Under the pieces are notes generated by a model that saw only the letters and a list, made by a program, of their open reading frames with translations, had not been told where the DNA came from and made no database searches. Below, one piece after another: positions 38,746 through 51,755 of a stretch of DNA of 64,000 nucleotides. Numbering within the stretch: position 1 is the first letter of the stretch; every line of letters starts with the position of its first letter. The stretch comes from Cristatella mucedo (lineage: Eukaryota; Bryozoa; Phylactolaemata; Cristatellidae), in contig WPIO01000016.1 of assembly GCA_009760855.2 (NCBI GenBank), positions 3,270,001-3,334,000 of the forward strand, written 5' to 3'. The position numbers were made by a program, and so were the translations under genes.

Positions 38746-40639
38746 CTCCACAGGTGTAGCCTCAGCGTTATAATTCCAGCAGCTGGTTCACCCCTGAAGC
38801 TGCACACACTGGACAGCCTTTTTATACCCTGAATTATCAAGCAGTTGAGCTGCAGTGCTTCGTCTGTAGAAAGCAAGTCTGTTAAAGACTACAGGAGATG
38901 CAACTACTTCGATGGCAGTCCAATCTTGGATCTTTTGTCATTAGCCATCTGCTTCCAGAAGTTGCAATCGAGTCGAGCTCTGCAACTCGATCAATAAAAT
39001 GCTGTCATTCAAACAATCCTAGGCCGTCAATTTAAGATTGAAAGGCTATGACTTAGCAGTAGTAGGCCCTGGCAATTGCAGATACTATGCTAAATAGGAA
39101 ATCCTGGAGTGGGTAGTATACAGAAAATGTACGCATACTTGCAATAACCCAAGGCACTTGCAGTGTTGCGCATTCAATGCAACCAATACGATATCTGAAT
39201 CGTCGGGCAGCATGAAACATTTTTGGCAATTAAACCCTTAATAAATTGGTATAAGACTTCAGCTACCGACTTTGCGGTGAACTGGTGGCGGCGGCTGCTG
39301 CTCTCGAGAGCAAAAGTGTCAGAGTGCCAGAGCCTGACGTAAACTCTTGCAAGTGGCTGCAACAGTCAGTGGCATATGACGTGCGGCCCTTGCCCACTCA
39401 GCTCAACAGCCAGTCAGCCACGTCAAGACAGTCAGTTTGGTCAGATCAGTTCGAGATGTCAGCCGTTGGCCTCGTTGGCTGGCGGGAGAGCAGAGTAGAG
39501 GATGATCAAGTCGGCTAGGCTTGTGGCAAGCCACCGAGAAAACTCTTCGATCCGGGCGGGCATTGCAGGGACTTCACAGTGGATGGATCGTGAGGCAGGA
39601 GATCAGCTGGCATTCGTGAAGGCAGCTCCTACTAATTCTGAGATAAAGCCGGTTGCTTCAGAAATCGCCAGTCAGATCAGCTGAGTCGCCAGCGAGCTCA
39701 AGACTGCAGTACCCGAGGGCACTCATTGCCAAAGAGGCAACAAATCCTCTTCACCTGAGTCTGAAACTTAAAAACAAGATCAGGAAGGCTGAACCACCCA
39801 CTGAATGACTCACAGCTGTCAGATTACAAAGATACGATTCAGCTTAGCTGGGGGGGGTGTGCTACCTTGGCTTGTGGTGGCTGGCATGCGTAGGCCTGGA
39901 AGTGTGGAGGCGAAAGAGAAGCCACGAGGACTGACAAACAAACGAATCCGGCTGCTATTGCTGACGTAATATTGTAAAAGATACGAGCTACTGTTGTTAC
40001 CATAGTAACCATTGCCCAAATACCGGCGCTGAGTGTGTGATAGCTGCAGTTTGCATCACCTAGGTGAAGTGGATCGCCTCAGACCAACTGCTGGCTGCTG
40101 CTGCTACTGGCTACATGCTGGCTGCAGCCACTCCGAGGACACCGGGCTGAACTTGCTTACTACAGACACATGGATGGAAGGACAGACTTGATGGCAGTTC
40201 GATTGGCTCTACTGGCGCTTCGATTGGCACTGCATTACTTAGCTAGCTGAAGTCAGCAGCCACCGCCAGCATCCGGGCGTCGTCAGATAGACAGGCTCCG
40301 CCAGCATCCGGGCGTCGGCAGATAGTCAGGCTCCGCCGTCTGCCAACCACGAGATAGACAGTTCCCCCTCTTTTTAGCAGCAAGCAGCCTCGTGCGATGG
40401 GGTGGGTGTGTGGGTGGGGGAGTTGTGGCTTTTTCTCCTGTTTGGAATGCTTGGATGCTAAGCTTCTTCGGCTGGACAGTGTCCGATGCCGAACTAGCAT
40501 TTGCTTGTGCACAGCTGTAAGCACACGTGTGCGCATGTGCGTGTGCGTGCAAGTATCTCCATTCAGAGGTGCCAGCATGACCACGGGCCGAGCATGTGTC
40601 TCGCATTGCCTCGATGTCTTAAGGACTAAGGTGAGGCAG

Positions 40640-40930
40640 TGAAATTTATTTCCATCTGCAACTCCACAAAGCCGCCAAAGCCAGGCAGGTCTTTACTATA
40701 GCGGCACATTCAAACGAAGGAGAGTTTTCTATAGCGCCCTCAAGGCCTATGCAGCTTTCGGTAGGCATGCGATAGCCAGCTGACTTCATCTCACGTCGCA
40801 AAGAGAAACTGAGAAGCCTAGCTGAGTCAGGAGGGCAGTCGAGGAGGCGCGTAAGTAACATGGACGCACCAGCTCAGGATGGCTGGAAAGGATGTGCCAC
40901 AGTCAGCAGCAGGAGAGAACGCTGCGCAAG
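40640..40930 (-). mobile_element. LINE family 2 3' fragment
   Basis: CATCTGCAACTCCACAAAGC, GAGAGTTTTCTATAGCGCCC, GACTTCATCTCACGTCGCAA and AGAGAAACTGAGAAGCC in the same order as 31970-32210. A second partial piece (GACTTCATTTCATGTAGCAA) follows at about 40985-41085. Confidence 0.7.
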
Positions 40931-42011
40931 AGACGTCATGTTGTAGTGCTTCCCATTGCTCGAGCAAGGTCACGGACACACCCTCTCACACACTGTACAC
41001 ACGGCAGCCAACTGACTTCATTTCATGTAGCAAAGAGAAAGCGAGAGGCTCAGGCGCAGTCAGGAGGGAGGACACAGTCAGGAAAGTAAGAAGCACAGGG
41101 GACTAGCAGCGCCGGAAAGAACGCTGCACAATGCCGAGCAAATAGCCGAGGCCAAGCCCACTGTCTTCTTCATCAGCTTTCTATACAGGTTCACCCTCGA
41201 GACAGGTTCGTTCGTCTGGCGTCGGTCCAGTGACGTCTGCCCGTACTTCAGGCGTGCTGTACATTCCGCACGACCTGTCGTCGTCTGCCGGAGTGCACGT
41301 CCTTCACTGTCAAGTAGTCGGCCTGCTTTTGGCTATGGGAAAATGAGGGTCTGCTTTGACAAGAGCAGGAAAGTAAAATTAGTTCTCGCACGCTTGTGAC
41401 ATTCTTCTAGATTGCTACAACCCACCCACCGCCCATTTTTTTAAGCGCCCCTGAACAGAGCGCCCTTACTCTTCTGCCACTGGTGCAAAGCTCAGCGGCT
41501 CATCTGGTCGGTTCGTCAGAGGGTGCAGCCGTCACATTCTCTACTCGCGTCTGAGCTTCAGTCTGCCTGCCTTGCCCTGCGCCTATTGTACCTGTCACGA
41601 TCCTCTCACTGGTCCTAAAGGACGCTTCACTCGTTTTGCAGTCGCTCACCTCTCCTGCCTCGTCACTTCTCCAGCGGTGTCCTCGTGCCAAACTCGCTCG
41701 TCTGCATCCGGTCGGCTTCTCCGCCGTTTCTAGCATTAAATTTGAAACCTTTCGGTGACTTCGAGCCTTCAGCTCAAAGTCGCCGAAAGGCCGGCGCTCG
41801 TCTCCGACTGCAATCGCTGCCTCTACCGACTTTGCATCACTTAAAAGTATCAGCTAAAGATGCGTCACTTCCTCTCAGCTATCTCTGTGCACCGTCAAAC
41901 TTGTCTTTCGTGGGTTGCTGTTCGCTTTGCATGCTTACAGCGAGTGATTCAGTGCATGTTAATAGACAGAGGTCCTACTAACCGGTGGCCACGAGCGTCT
42001 TCATGTGCACT

Positions 42012-42329
42012 TTCGCATGCTTGCCTACTTGCCTACGACTACTTTCTACTCTTGCTATGACACTTACTTGATTGGCATGCCTTTCTAAGCATGATATTAT
42101 GCATGCGATTAATCTGCAGTTTTTATTTGTGTTGAAGCAAGTTGTAAAGTGCAGGGATGGAGATTTTTCTTTCGCATGCTTGCCTACTTGCCTGCTGCTG
42201 CTACTATGCTTGCTACGGCACTTATTTGATTGGCATGGCGTTCTAAGCATGATATTATGCATGCGATTAATCTGCAGTTACTGATATCTTGAAGCAAGTT
42301 TTAAAGTGATAGGATGGAGATTTTGTTAA
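42012..42329. repeat. 159-bp tandem duplication
   Basis: Two adjoining units starting TTCGCATGCTTGCCTACTTG at 42012 and 42171. They share TAAGCATGATATTATGCATG and GATTAATCTGCAGTT, with roughly one difference in ten. Confidence 0.88.
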
Positions 42330-42714
42330 TGTAATCATTATTAATATTATGCCATTCAATGTCGTCATCACACTTAAGCTGCGAAAGTGAGTTCCATAGT
42401 GTAGTACAGGTACATAATTCATTTGTAGAATAGACACCTCTATTGGCAACAGTCGCAAGGGAAAGGATGAAAGAGTGAGCTCTACTCGCATACCTGGAAT
42501 ACTGCCAAGTGAAGGGCCAACCTTGACCTTAAATGGGATAGCCAGCCTCCGATAGAAACCGAGTCTTGTCGGTAGCATGGCTGGCTGCCGAGGGAGCCTC
42601 CCCCACTACTCGTGCACGCTTGCGAGTGGCAAGCTCGTCTTACCGTGTTGCTGCTCTGAGCAGCGATTCAGCGCTCTCTCCAAGCACTCGCTCTCCGTAG
42701 CAGATATGCCGTGA

Positions 42715-42865
42715 CAGCCCAGGAAGTAAGGGGTGCTCGCTCTTCACGATCACAATGTCTAGAGTTCGAATCGTGCAGTGGGCCATCCTCTATTGCCAAC
42801 TGCGAGCGGTGTGGTGAGAGCCGTTGAGACTCTTCTGCCACTATACAAATGAGGCTGTTAAACCG
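42715..42865 (+). mobile_element. tRNA-derived SINE, family A
   Basis: GCCCAGGAAGTAAGG, the B-box TCTAGAGTTCGAATCGTG, CTATTGCCAACTGCGAGC, GAGACTCTTCTGCCACTATA and a TACAAATGAGG tail. Confidence 0.85.
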
Positions 42866-42944
42866 GCTATGATGATGGTTATTATTCTAAGGTACGCAGG
42901 TGCACCCTGTCGTAGCAGCGCCTGTCGCAAGAGGGCGCTGCTAC

Positions 42945-43200
42945 CGTTATCACAGCATTTAGTGGGTCCCTGTGATTCGTTCTTCATGTGCTTATGCGTG
43001 CTGACACTGTGCATGCTGCCACTAAGCACACTTGCATGCTGATCCTCTGCATGTCACCCTTATGTTATTCTTGTTGTTTATTGAGCATGCTATTACTAAC
43101 CATTCGATCGTTTTTCTTTTGCGGCAAATGGAAAGTGCCTAGAAAGAGAGTAAGTTCTTTAAGGGCGCTTTATCAAGTGCGTTATTATTATTAATAACTA
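42945..43200 (+). mobile_element. L2-type LINE 3' end
   Basis: TTATCACAGCATTTAGTGGG, 3' UTR, the hairpin GAAAGTGCCTAGAAAGAGAG with AAGGGCGCTTTATCAAG, then (TTA)n. Confidence 0.85.
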
Positions 43201-43261
43201 AACTATTTATTTATTTAAATTATTTAAATTTATTATTATTAAACAATAAAAACACACATGT

Positions 43262-43388
43262 CTATCACAGCATTTAGTGGGTCCCTGTGATTCGTCCTTC
43301 ATGTGCTTATGCGTGCTGACACTGTGCATGGTGCCACTAACCACGCTTGCATGCTGACCCTGTGCATGTCACCCCTAACCATGTTACC
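43262..43388 (+). mobile_element. Second partial L2-type 3' UTR copy
   Basis: CTATCACAGCATTTAGTGGG to CACCCCTAACCATGTTAC repeats the first half of the element at 42945 and then stops, without hairpin or tail. Confidence 0.8.
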
Positions 43389-43747
43389 ACGACGGTCGTC
43401 AGCCGAGCAGGCAGCTCTCAGGCTCTCTGACTGCATCCGGTCGGTCACGCTGTCGCTACCTCTGCTGCCTATCTGACCACTGTGTGGATTGAGCAATATG
43501 CTAGGAGCACCGTTGCAATCACTTGCTTCGGATTGCTTCAGCAATGCATGTCACGTGTCTCGGTTTACCCTGCACCGCCTCAGCCGTCAGAAGGGACACT
43601 CACTTTGCAACTTTGCCCCTGGTCAACATAGTAGGACGAGGAGGAGGCCGGGCAGCAGCGTGGGAGCTAGAGGTGGGTGTGACAGCACTGCTAGCACAGC
43701 AGCAGGCCACTGTACTCGGAGGGAGCGCTAACCTAGCTAACAAGCAG

Positions 43748-44219
<472 letters not shown>

Positions 44220-45104
44220 TGATCGTCCATCCGTATGCCTCACGAACTCGTGGCCCTCGCTGACAGGCACCATCGCTTGCCAGTCATCATTCAGCAGCAG
44301 CTGCTTGCACTATATTCTGGAAGCTGCTTGCACGGCAAAGACTGCAGCCAAGGAGTTGCACCATTGCAGTCACATGCCACTGGAGGCTTCAGCTGCTGCA
44401 CGGCAAAGAGGCGATAGGCTGTCCCTCGAACTCGGGCGATGGTAACACGGGGAAGCTGAGGGAGGTGTGTGAATGGGTGGGTGGGGTGGCAGTGGCAGCT
44501 ACCTCTTCCACTCGCTTCCGTTGGGCGCCGAATATGAACAGGCGTTCGCCCGTATCCTCTTTCGCTGCTCGCTCAGGCGTCTCGGCAGAACAGTCGCTGG
44601 CTTAGAAAAACGTGCGGCATAGCACAGCACAGTGCTCTGAAGTAGGCGACAGGGCGGACTGAGCAGTTTGAGTCGAGGAAGCAAAACTCGGTGAGGTAAT
44701 TATGGTGATGAGGTTGAAAAGGAGACCAGCTGTCTGCGCGAGGAGGAAGCAGCAAGCAGATGGGAAAAAGAGACTTTCCAGCGTTGAGCCGAAAGTAGAG
44801 CCGACCACCGTGATGATACAACCGATTTGAGACCGGGCTGCTGGCCACAGTGAACAGTCGTTAGCATTTGCTTTTCGAAGCACCTCTCACCCCAAATGAG
44901 ACTGGTTAATCTGCTGATCCTTTAGAGGGAGACCGGCTAGATTTTTATATTAAAGCATCAACAGTAACCGCAAAGTTCCAGTTATAGAGCCAATCGCTGA
45001 GTCAGAGTCTACCGTGACTGAATGCTCAGAAATCCTGCTCAGGAACTCTGACTTAGGTGGAGTCTTTCTGCTGCGCTCCGGCTGGATTTGTAGGCAGCTT
45101 GAAA

Positions 45105-45240
45105 TGGCACTGATCAAGGTTGACGTATTTGATGACCTAGGTCGTAGGCTCGAGTTCTGTGGCATGTGTCACGAAGATTGTCTGAATAGAGATTACGATC
45201 TCTCAGGGAGCTATACAAACCAATTATGTTTTTAATATTG
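45105..45240 (+). mobile_element. tRNA-derived SINE, family B
   Basis: GACCTAGGTCGTAGGCTCGAG, GTCTGAATAGAGATTACGAT, and the end GGGAGCTATACAAAC. The A-box end is degraded. Confidence 0.7.
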
Positions 45241-45339
45241 ATCTCCAAATCCTTCTTGAGCGCCAATCATCTCACGTGGGTACCACGGATACTCCTTTGC
45301 GATGGCTTAGGATCTATTTTAGGTGTACAATTTCTCACT

Positions 45340-45495
45340 CAGGTGTCAATGGCCAAATTGAGCATGCTACCTCTAACCATTCGATCGTACTTCCGTTAAA
45401 ACAAGTGTAAAGTGATTATAGAGAGATTGAGTTCTCTGAGAGTGCTATATCAAATGCATTATTATTATTTTTATTATTATTATTATTATTACTTC
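45340..45495 (+). mobile_element. Diverged L2-type LINE 3' tail
   Basis: GAGCATGCTACCTCTAACCA, AGTGTAAAGTGATTATAGAG, GAGTTCTCTGAGAGTGCTAT and (TTA)n: the L2 3' order with a decayed outer stem. Confidence 0.7.
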
Positions 45496-45709
45496 CACTA
45501 TTCATATACAATGACATCTACTCGTCTGCTGCCGACTATGGCAATCCTTTCCAGACGTCCTGAGCTGCTACTTCCAAGCTAGTCACTACCTCAACTGTTC
45601 TCCTGACTCAGCTAGGCTTCCCACTTTCTCTTCGTTTGTCTGGTGTTGGCTACCGAATGAAAACCGAAATCTGCTTAGGCTTAAGTGTGCTATGCAAAAT
45701 TCTCCTGCT

Positions 45710-45783
<74 letters not shown>

Positions 45784-45835
45784 AGTCTTTGCAGTTTTGT
45801 GGAGTTACAGATGGAGATGCATCAAATGAGCCTTT
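45487..45835 (+). mobile_element. LINE family 2 3' fragment with (CA)n
   Basis: CGACTATGGCAATCC, TCACTACCTCAACTG, CCCACTTTCTCTT and GGCTACCGAATGAAAACCGA follow the 34-kb copy. A (AC)n run of about 68 bp (45714-45781) sits where the other copy has CACCCACATGG, and the tail GTTTTGTGGAGTTACAGATG follows. Confidence 0.75.
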
Positions 45836-45949
45836 AAAGTCTTTGAATTATTGGATACCGCAGACATCTGCTCTTGGTAAAGTGGTTTTCATAATTCATA
45901 CTCCTCCCTCTGAATGCTTATCAATAAGAATTAAGATCGCTAAGCATTA

Positions 45950-46140
45950 TTAATTAAATACTATATATCACAATAATAATAATTATAATATCATTGTAAT
46001 AATAACAATAATGATGCCATTTATTATAATATTACTATATTATAAATATAATTATAATATTATTATATTGCATTTTTATAATTAAAATTACTATAATTAT
46101 ATTACATCACTATTATATCATTAAATAATTAAGATCGCTA
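45950..46140. other. AT-rich low-complexity stretch
   Basis: TAATAATAATTATAAT-type sequence with no assignable element. Confidence 0.6.
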
Positions 46141-46539
46141 AGCTTTATCTGGACTCAAAATTTTTTGTGCCGACGAAACTGAACTTTCCTCCATCCGACG
46201 CTTTCAGCATATCTAACTAAGCTTTTTAACGCCCTCGAAGCATGTTTTGCTGATGTTCACACATGGACGACAGCCATGTTTCTAAAACTGAATCGCTTAA
46301 AGCAACCAACTTACAATTTATGGACATACTTAGTGTCAGTCACTTAGAAACTGGGAAGCATAGCCTTCAAAATAGGATAGGGCAGGATGTCTCCTGTAGC
46401 ATATGCATGCAATTCGGATGCAAATGCTGCAAAACGATCCTTCGTCAAATGACCACATCTGCTATGCAATCAAGTCTACCCACTTTCAGCTACATACTTA
46501 AGTAAGAATTGTTTCTTGCTTAGAAAAGGCCAAGGTGGT

Positions 46540-47180
46540 CGATGCGTTTGTTACACCCCTCCCGCCTAAACTTCTGTAACTCACTGTCACTCATGTCTCA
46601 CTCCATGTGCAATAAAAATCTTAGTTGATTTAAAACTCTGCAGCTAGACTTGTCTGTTGTGAGCGTTGCGACTTCTGCATTAAGCACTTTTCTCTGATCT
46701 GCACTGGCTGCCTATCAAACAGCGTTTCAGCTCAATGGTTCTGTCACTGATCTTTAGATCCCCTTATACCCTTGCTCTGGCTAACCAATCCGAAATCCTT
46801 CCTAATCAGGCTACGCATTGCACCAGCAGCAACAGTTCTGTCTCCAGTAGTTTAGCTCTGCCCATAACCACCTTAAATCTTTTGGAGACTAAGCCTCAGT
46901 ACATATGCTCCTGAAGTGCGGATCAAACTACTGACCGATCGATTTAATGACATGCCCTGAATTGATGACGTCGTTGAAAAAGAAGCTGAAAAATCACATG
47001 TTCCTCTCAATGTTTGTTAAGTTTGTTCGATGTATCCCACGTGTGCTTACGGGAGCTGAAGCTGTGCATGTAACAAGCTAGTTGACATGCTTATTTTTCA
47101 AAACATTAAATGCCTTAAAAGAGATTTAGTTCTCCTTAGGGTCTGTACAAATGTATTTTTCTTATTATTATTATTATTAG
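46540..47180 (+). mobile_element. Old L2-type LINE 3' fragment
   Basis: Degraded matches in order: CTTCTGTAACTCACTG, GCAGCTAGACTTGTCTGTTG, CACTGGCTGCCTATCAAACA, then a decayed hairpin (GCCTTAAAAGAGATTTAGTT) and (TTA)n at 47161-47179. Confidence 0.7.
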
Positions 47181-48019
47181 AAAGTTGATTAGATCGGCTG
47201 CCGGTGTATGTGGAAATGGTTCCTCATCTTGACGATGTCACGGACAAAAGCCTGATCGAAAGGCTTCATCATCTAGGGAATTTTCGAAACCTAGGTAGTT
47301 TTCTCCTAGGATAAAGATTTTGAGCCACACTCTCCTATGGCTTGGCTGCTGAGTTTCCAAGTAATAGCGTTCAATTAGCTATGCTAAAGTCAGCCCAGGC
47401 TCCGATTGGAGAGCTTCGTCGTGCCCGGAATGCACATGTAGCTCTGGGGCAGCCTCGTGCGTGGCGTGTGCACATCTCCCTAGGAACCCTGAAAGGTACC
47501 GCAAGCAATGCCATTTAGCATTTCCAAAACGTACCGTACGCATTCCTCGACTAGTCTGCTGTCTCTGGTGCATGCACGTCTGCACGTCAGTGGCAGCTCA
47601 TGCAGCTTTTCCATGCATAGGCAAGACCTTTTTCATTAGATAGCTGATTTGTTCTCAGGAATAGGAGGTAGCAGGGGGTATAGGGGACAAACTAGAGCAA
47701 GCACGACCCATGTTCGGCTGCCGTGCGTCTTGCCTTAATGCAGTCGAACGGCATCCTATCTCGAAACTGAGATACACTTTTTGGGTAGTCGCATTTGAGT
47801 AGTCTCACGAATTCTGATCGCAGTCTCCATTCTTAACCTAACGAAGCCGCCGGATCTTCACGACTGCATACACAGCTTTGGATGTGCTGACCCTTCTTAT
47901 TCGGTTGACTTAAGCACACCTTCGAAGAGCTGATCTACGTGTGCTCTCGATAAGGCAGGTCAAATGTGAGCTATTAGAGCTGTTGTGTTAGTATAGATAT
48001 TATGTTTGGTAATACATAG

Positions 48020-48105
48020 TAATAATAATAGTAATACTAAACTTGATATAGGGCCCTCAGATAACTCGATTTTTTTCTAGGCACTTTAAATTTGCCGTAT
48101 CTATC
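48020..48105 (-). mobile_element. L2-type LINE 3' tail stub
   Basis: TAATAATAATAG tail, ACTTGATATAGGGCCCTCAG and TTCTAGGCACTTTAAATTTG. Confidence 0.7.
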
Positions 48106-48275
48106 TTATTAGTTCAGCTTTATGTAGCGCTTCGGCGCTTGCCTGCTGATTACGCCGCCGGGCGTTCCTACTCCCGGACCGGTAATAAACGTGTCGAAGG
48201 TCATAACGAGTCTTAAGTGATTTAGGAAACATATTGCATAGACTGCTGGGGTGCCATCCACGTGCAAACACAGCA

Positions 48276-48320
48276 AGAGCCCAGGATCCAGGACCCAGGA
48301 TCCAGGATCCAGGACCCAGG
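48276..48320. repeat. CCAGGATCCAGGAC short tandem repeat
   Basis: Six heptamers alternating CCAGGAT and CCAGGAC. Confidence 0.85.
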
Positions 48321-49134
48321 GTTAGAGTGGTACAAGGAAGCATATGTCCTCCTAGTAAACAGGACTGAGCCACCGTCATCTTGGAGGAGAGATCCTCGTC
48401 AGGCACGCAGCGATGGACTCTGCTCTATTGGCCATGACGGTTTCTGTTCATTGGCCAACCCGCTCCGTCGCTTGCCTCCTGCTGCCTGCGTCAGCTGTCT
48501 ACTTCGAGCTGTCTACGGAGAGGCCGCGTGTGGCCCAATGCTCAATGCCCCAATGCTCAATAATCAGGCATTTTTCTGCCACCAGGACCACTCATAGCTC
48601 GCAGCTGAAAGAGTGGTTTCATAATGGCAATGTAAATGGTCGAATTCCAGGAAGCAGTAACGTTTCGATATCGTCACTTATCGATCGCATCACAAATTGT
48701 GTGCCACGACTTCACGCTGGCATTCTTTAAAAAGAGAGCTTGCCATTTTAGTAAGAAGAAATTCCACCATGTCTGATCTCGCCGGTTACGCAAAACTACT
48801 CAAGCCCCTTTGACTTGCCTCCTACTGCTTGTAAAGCTACGCTCCTGTCTTCCACTCAGTAGGTATTAATGTTGACCAACTAGAAAATCCACCGATGATT
48901 GGCCCGATTCAACGTAACTACTTACAGCACACAGTCGCAGAAAAGCCTAGGAGAAGTTACCCTCTCCGTGCAATGGACAGTGAAGGATTGATTGTATTGC
49001 ATCTCAATTTCTTAAATTGAAGGGCAATTAACTGACCATCTGCGTGCAGGAAGCCTTACATACGTAGCCATAGTTTTTCATTTGTGCTGTCAGTTGGTAA
49101 CAGTGCCGTAATCGGCGACCAGTGCAGTCGGCTG

Positions 49135-49262
49135 CTTCTCCTCTCTCTTCTCTTTCTCTCCCTCTCTTTCTCTTTCTCTCCCTCCTTTCATTCACTCCCT
49201 CTCTCTCGTCTCTCCCTCTCCCTCGTCTCTATTTTCTTTCTTGTTCTTCCTCTCTATATCAC
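49135..49262. repeat. TC-rich polypyrimidine tract
   Basis: About 125 bp of interrupted (TC)n/(CTCC)n. Confidence 0.9.
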
Positions 49263-50084
49263 TTAAGGATCTGTCCATGTTTTAAGTAAGTTTGACTACG
49301 GAAGAAGTTTTGCAGCAGCAGCCAGGCTCGTAGTCATAGAGTGTCTGAAGCTGCTTCTACTGTGCTGCTATGACTTGTTTGGCAAAATTCGAGAGCTCCG
49401 CCGCCTAGTTTGACATCCGCTATGAACATGTACGCTGTTGTGAATGCCAGCCAGAAGCATTTTCAATGAATGCAAACTATATTTTTCCGTCTCTGCTTTG
49501 ATCTTTAAAGCCCACCGCGGCTTAGCTCTTGCAAACCTAATCAAACTGGTTCTATAGTATGGTCAGTCAGCCACCGATATCGACTGACGGCTGTTCGACT
49601 AAAGGAAATTCGAAGATTGAAACTCTGCGACGGTCACGCAATAAAATATCCAAAATCAAAATTCATCAAAGAAAAATGTTCAAAATCCGCTCGGGGTCAG
49701 TAGATTTAACAACGCAGCAAATAATAGGGAGGAAACAGAAAGCCTGACATCTAAGCATTGTGGGTACTGAGGGCTGCCTTATACCATGCGGGAATTACGA
49801 AAATTCGACTCACGACAGGTTTTTTCCGGTCCCTACTTATTTCATAAGTCGAGGTGGCCTGGCGGTGGGGGGGCTGGCTGACTGTATTATCCTTGTGTGG
49901 CCCCGTCCTTTCAGATATAACTATAACTTCACTCTGCCTCTCTTCGTGCAAAGTTTTCAATGACTGACGTTCTTATTGTCGGCCCGATGTCGCCTCTCAA
50001 AAGGCCAAGAAAACATTACACTCTGTCTCTGTTCTCCAGCGGCCGATTTCGGTGAACGACTTCCCCAGCCGCTGTAGATAGATT

Positions 50085-51335
50085 TTATCGGTTCTATGCC
50101 ACTCACGATTTATACTCGTCCTCTTGCCGATGTGTTTGCCAAGCACAATCGAGCACTTCTATTCGGATGACTCGTACCTTTGCTTTGATCCCTCCCAGCC
50201 CTCAAGCACGTCAAATTCTCTCAACTCCCTTGCTGCATGTATTGATGGCATCCGCACATGAATGGCAGCAAACTTTCTTAAATGTTGATGGTTAAACCAA
50301 CTTACTAGTTATGGGCAAACCAAGTGTGATTCCGAAATTGGAAAGGCTAACGCTCACAATCGGCTCTGCCAGCATATCTCCTCTTGAATCTGCACGAAAT
50401 CTAGTTGTCATGTTCCAAAGTGACCTTTCGTTAGACGACCACATCAGCTCTACAATCAAGTTTGCCTGCTTTCAGCTACATAGCATTGCTAAAATTCGGG
50501 CTTGTTTAGATAAGGATACCACGTCTAAGTTTGTCCATGCATTTGTGACATCCCGTCTTGACTTCTGCAACTCATTGCTTGCTGGCCTACTGGCCTGTGC
50601 AATCAGGCGCTTACAGCTAGCGTGCATAACTCTGTAGCTAGGCTTGTTTGTCGTGAGCGTAGCCCTTGCCACGTCACACCACTTCTCGCCTACATGCACT
50701 GGCTATCAGTCAAGCAACGGATCGGCTTCAAGGTTTTGTCGCTCACTCTTAGGTCCGTTCATTCTTTAGCTCCAGCCTGTCTATCAGATCTACTGCCCCA
50801 CCAAACAAAGCATCGTACCACCCGCTTTTCGAATTCTAACTGTTTATCTTCACCTCGCACAAACCTCAAATCTTTTGGAGACCGTGCATTTAGTTCGCAT
50901 GCTCCCAAACGTGGAACTCACTCCCGACTTGCGTCACAACGTCCTCTGACTTGACCACATTTAAAAAGAAACTAAAAACGCACCTATCTGTCGCAGCATT
51001 TAGCGGGTCCCTGTGATTCGTCCTTTATGTGCTTATTCGTGCTGACACTGTGAATGCTGCCACTAACCACACTTGCATGCTGGACCTGTGCATGTCACCC
51101 CTAACCATGTTATTCATATTGTTTATCAAGCATGACATTACTCACCATTTAATCACGTTTTCATTTGCTGCAAATGAAAAGCGCTTAGAAAGAGATTGAG
51201 TTCCCTGAGGGGAATAATAATAATAATAATGCACTTGATAAAGCGCCCTCAGAGAACTAAATCTCTCTCTAGGCGCTTTACATTTGCTGCAAAGGGTGCT
51301 TCATCAAGTATGTTATTATTATTATTGTTATCATT
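50085..51335 (+). mobile_element. L2-type LINE, 5'-truncated, frameshifted, with nested tail
   Basis: Starts in the reverse transcriptase just before the catalytic block (decayed to F-Y-S-D-D-S near 50158), then LVMGKPSVIPKLERL, LVCRERSPCHVTPLL, LKSFGDRAFSSHAP and the 3' UTR. Several frame breaks show it is dead. The 3' hairpin is interrupted at 51213-51294 by a second, inverted L2 tail. Confidence 0.88.
51213..51294 (-). mobile_element. 82-bp L2 tail inserted in another L2 hairpin
   Basis: (AAT)n, GCACTTGATAAAGCGCCC, AGGCGCTTTACATTTGC, AAAG. On either side the host hairpin reads CCTGAGGG and GGTGCTTCATCAAG and would rejoin without it. Confidence 0.85.
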
Positions 51336-51607
51336 GCTATTATTACTTCTCTGCTCGTTGTGATACGTGAGCCATGCTTCTTATTTCTTTGTTTCGTGTG
51401 ACGCACAATCCAGTCTAAAGAAATTTGCCGATTCCTAGATTCGAGATCCAGGGCGGATTTATCGTTGTTAATACTACGCATGTGCAGCATGAGAGAGGAT
51501 ACATTCGTTACATGAGCTTGTGCATTTACTGGAAAGCGAGCATGTCAGCTGGCCTTCGATAGCGTGCGTAATGTCAGCTTGCACGAGCCCACAAAGGAGA
51601 TGATTTG

Positions 51608-51755
51608 GTCCAGTAGTCAATGTGCTCGCCTTTAACGACCGAGGTCAAGATGAGTGTATTTGATGACAGAGGTCGCCGGCACGAGCCCCGTGGCATATGT
51701 GAAACGCCCGAATGAAGATCAAGTACTCATACGGCGCTATGCAAAAGAATTATGT
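51608..51755 (+). mobile_element. tRNA-derived SINE, family B
   Basis: TTGGTCCAGTAGTCAATGTG (A-box side), GGTCGCCGGCACGAGCCCCG, GCATATGTGAAACGCCCGAA, ACGGCGCTATGCAAAAG. Confidence 0.75.

Noticed and set aside
39285-39684. Open frames of 60-77 codons on the + strand
   Set aside because: Short, unrecognised and without exon boundaries.
44499-44883. Hydrophobic minus-strand frames suggesting membrane exons
   Set aside because: Overlapping frames, no family match, and no consistent donor/acceptor pair; they do not resemble innexin segments.
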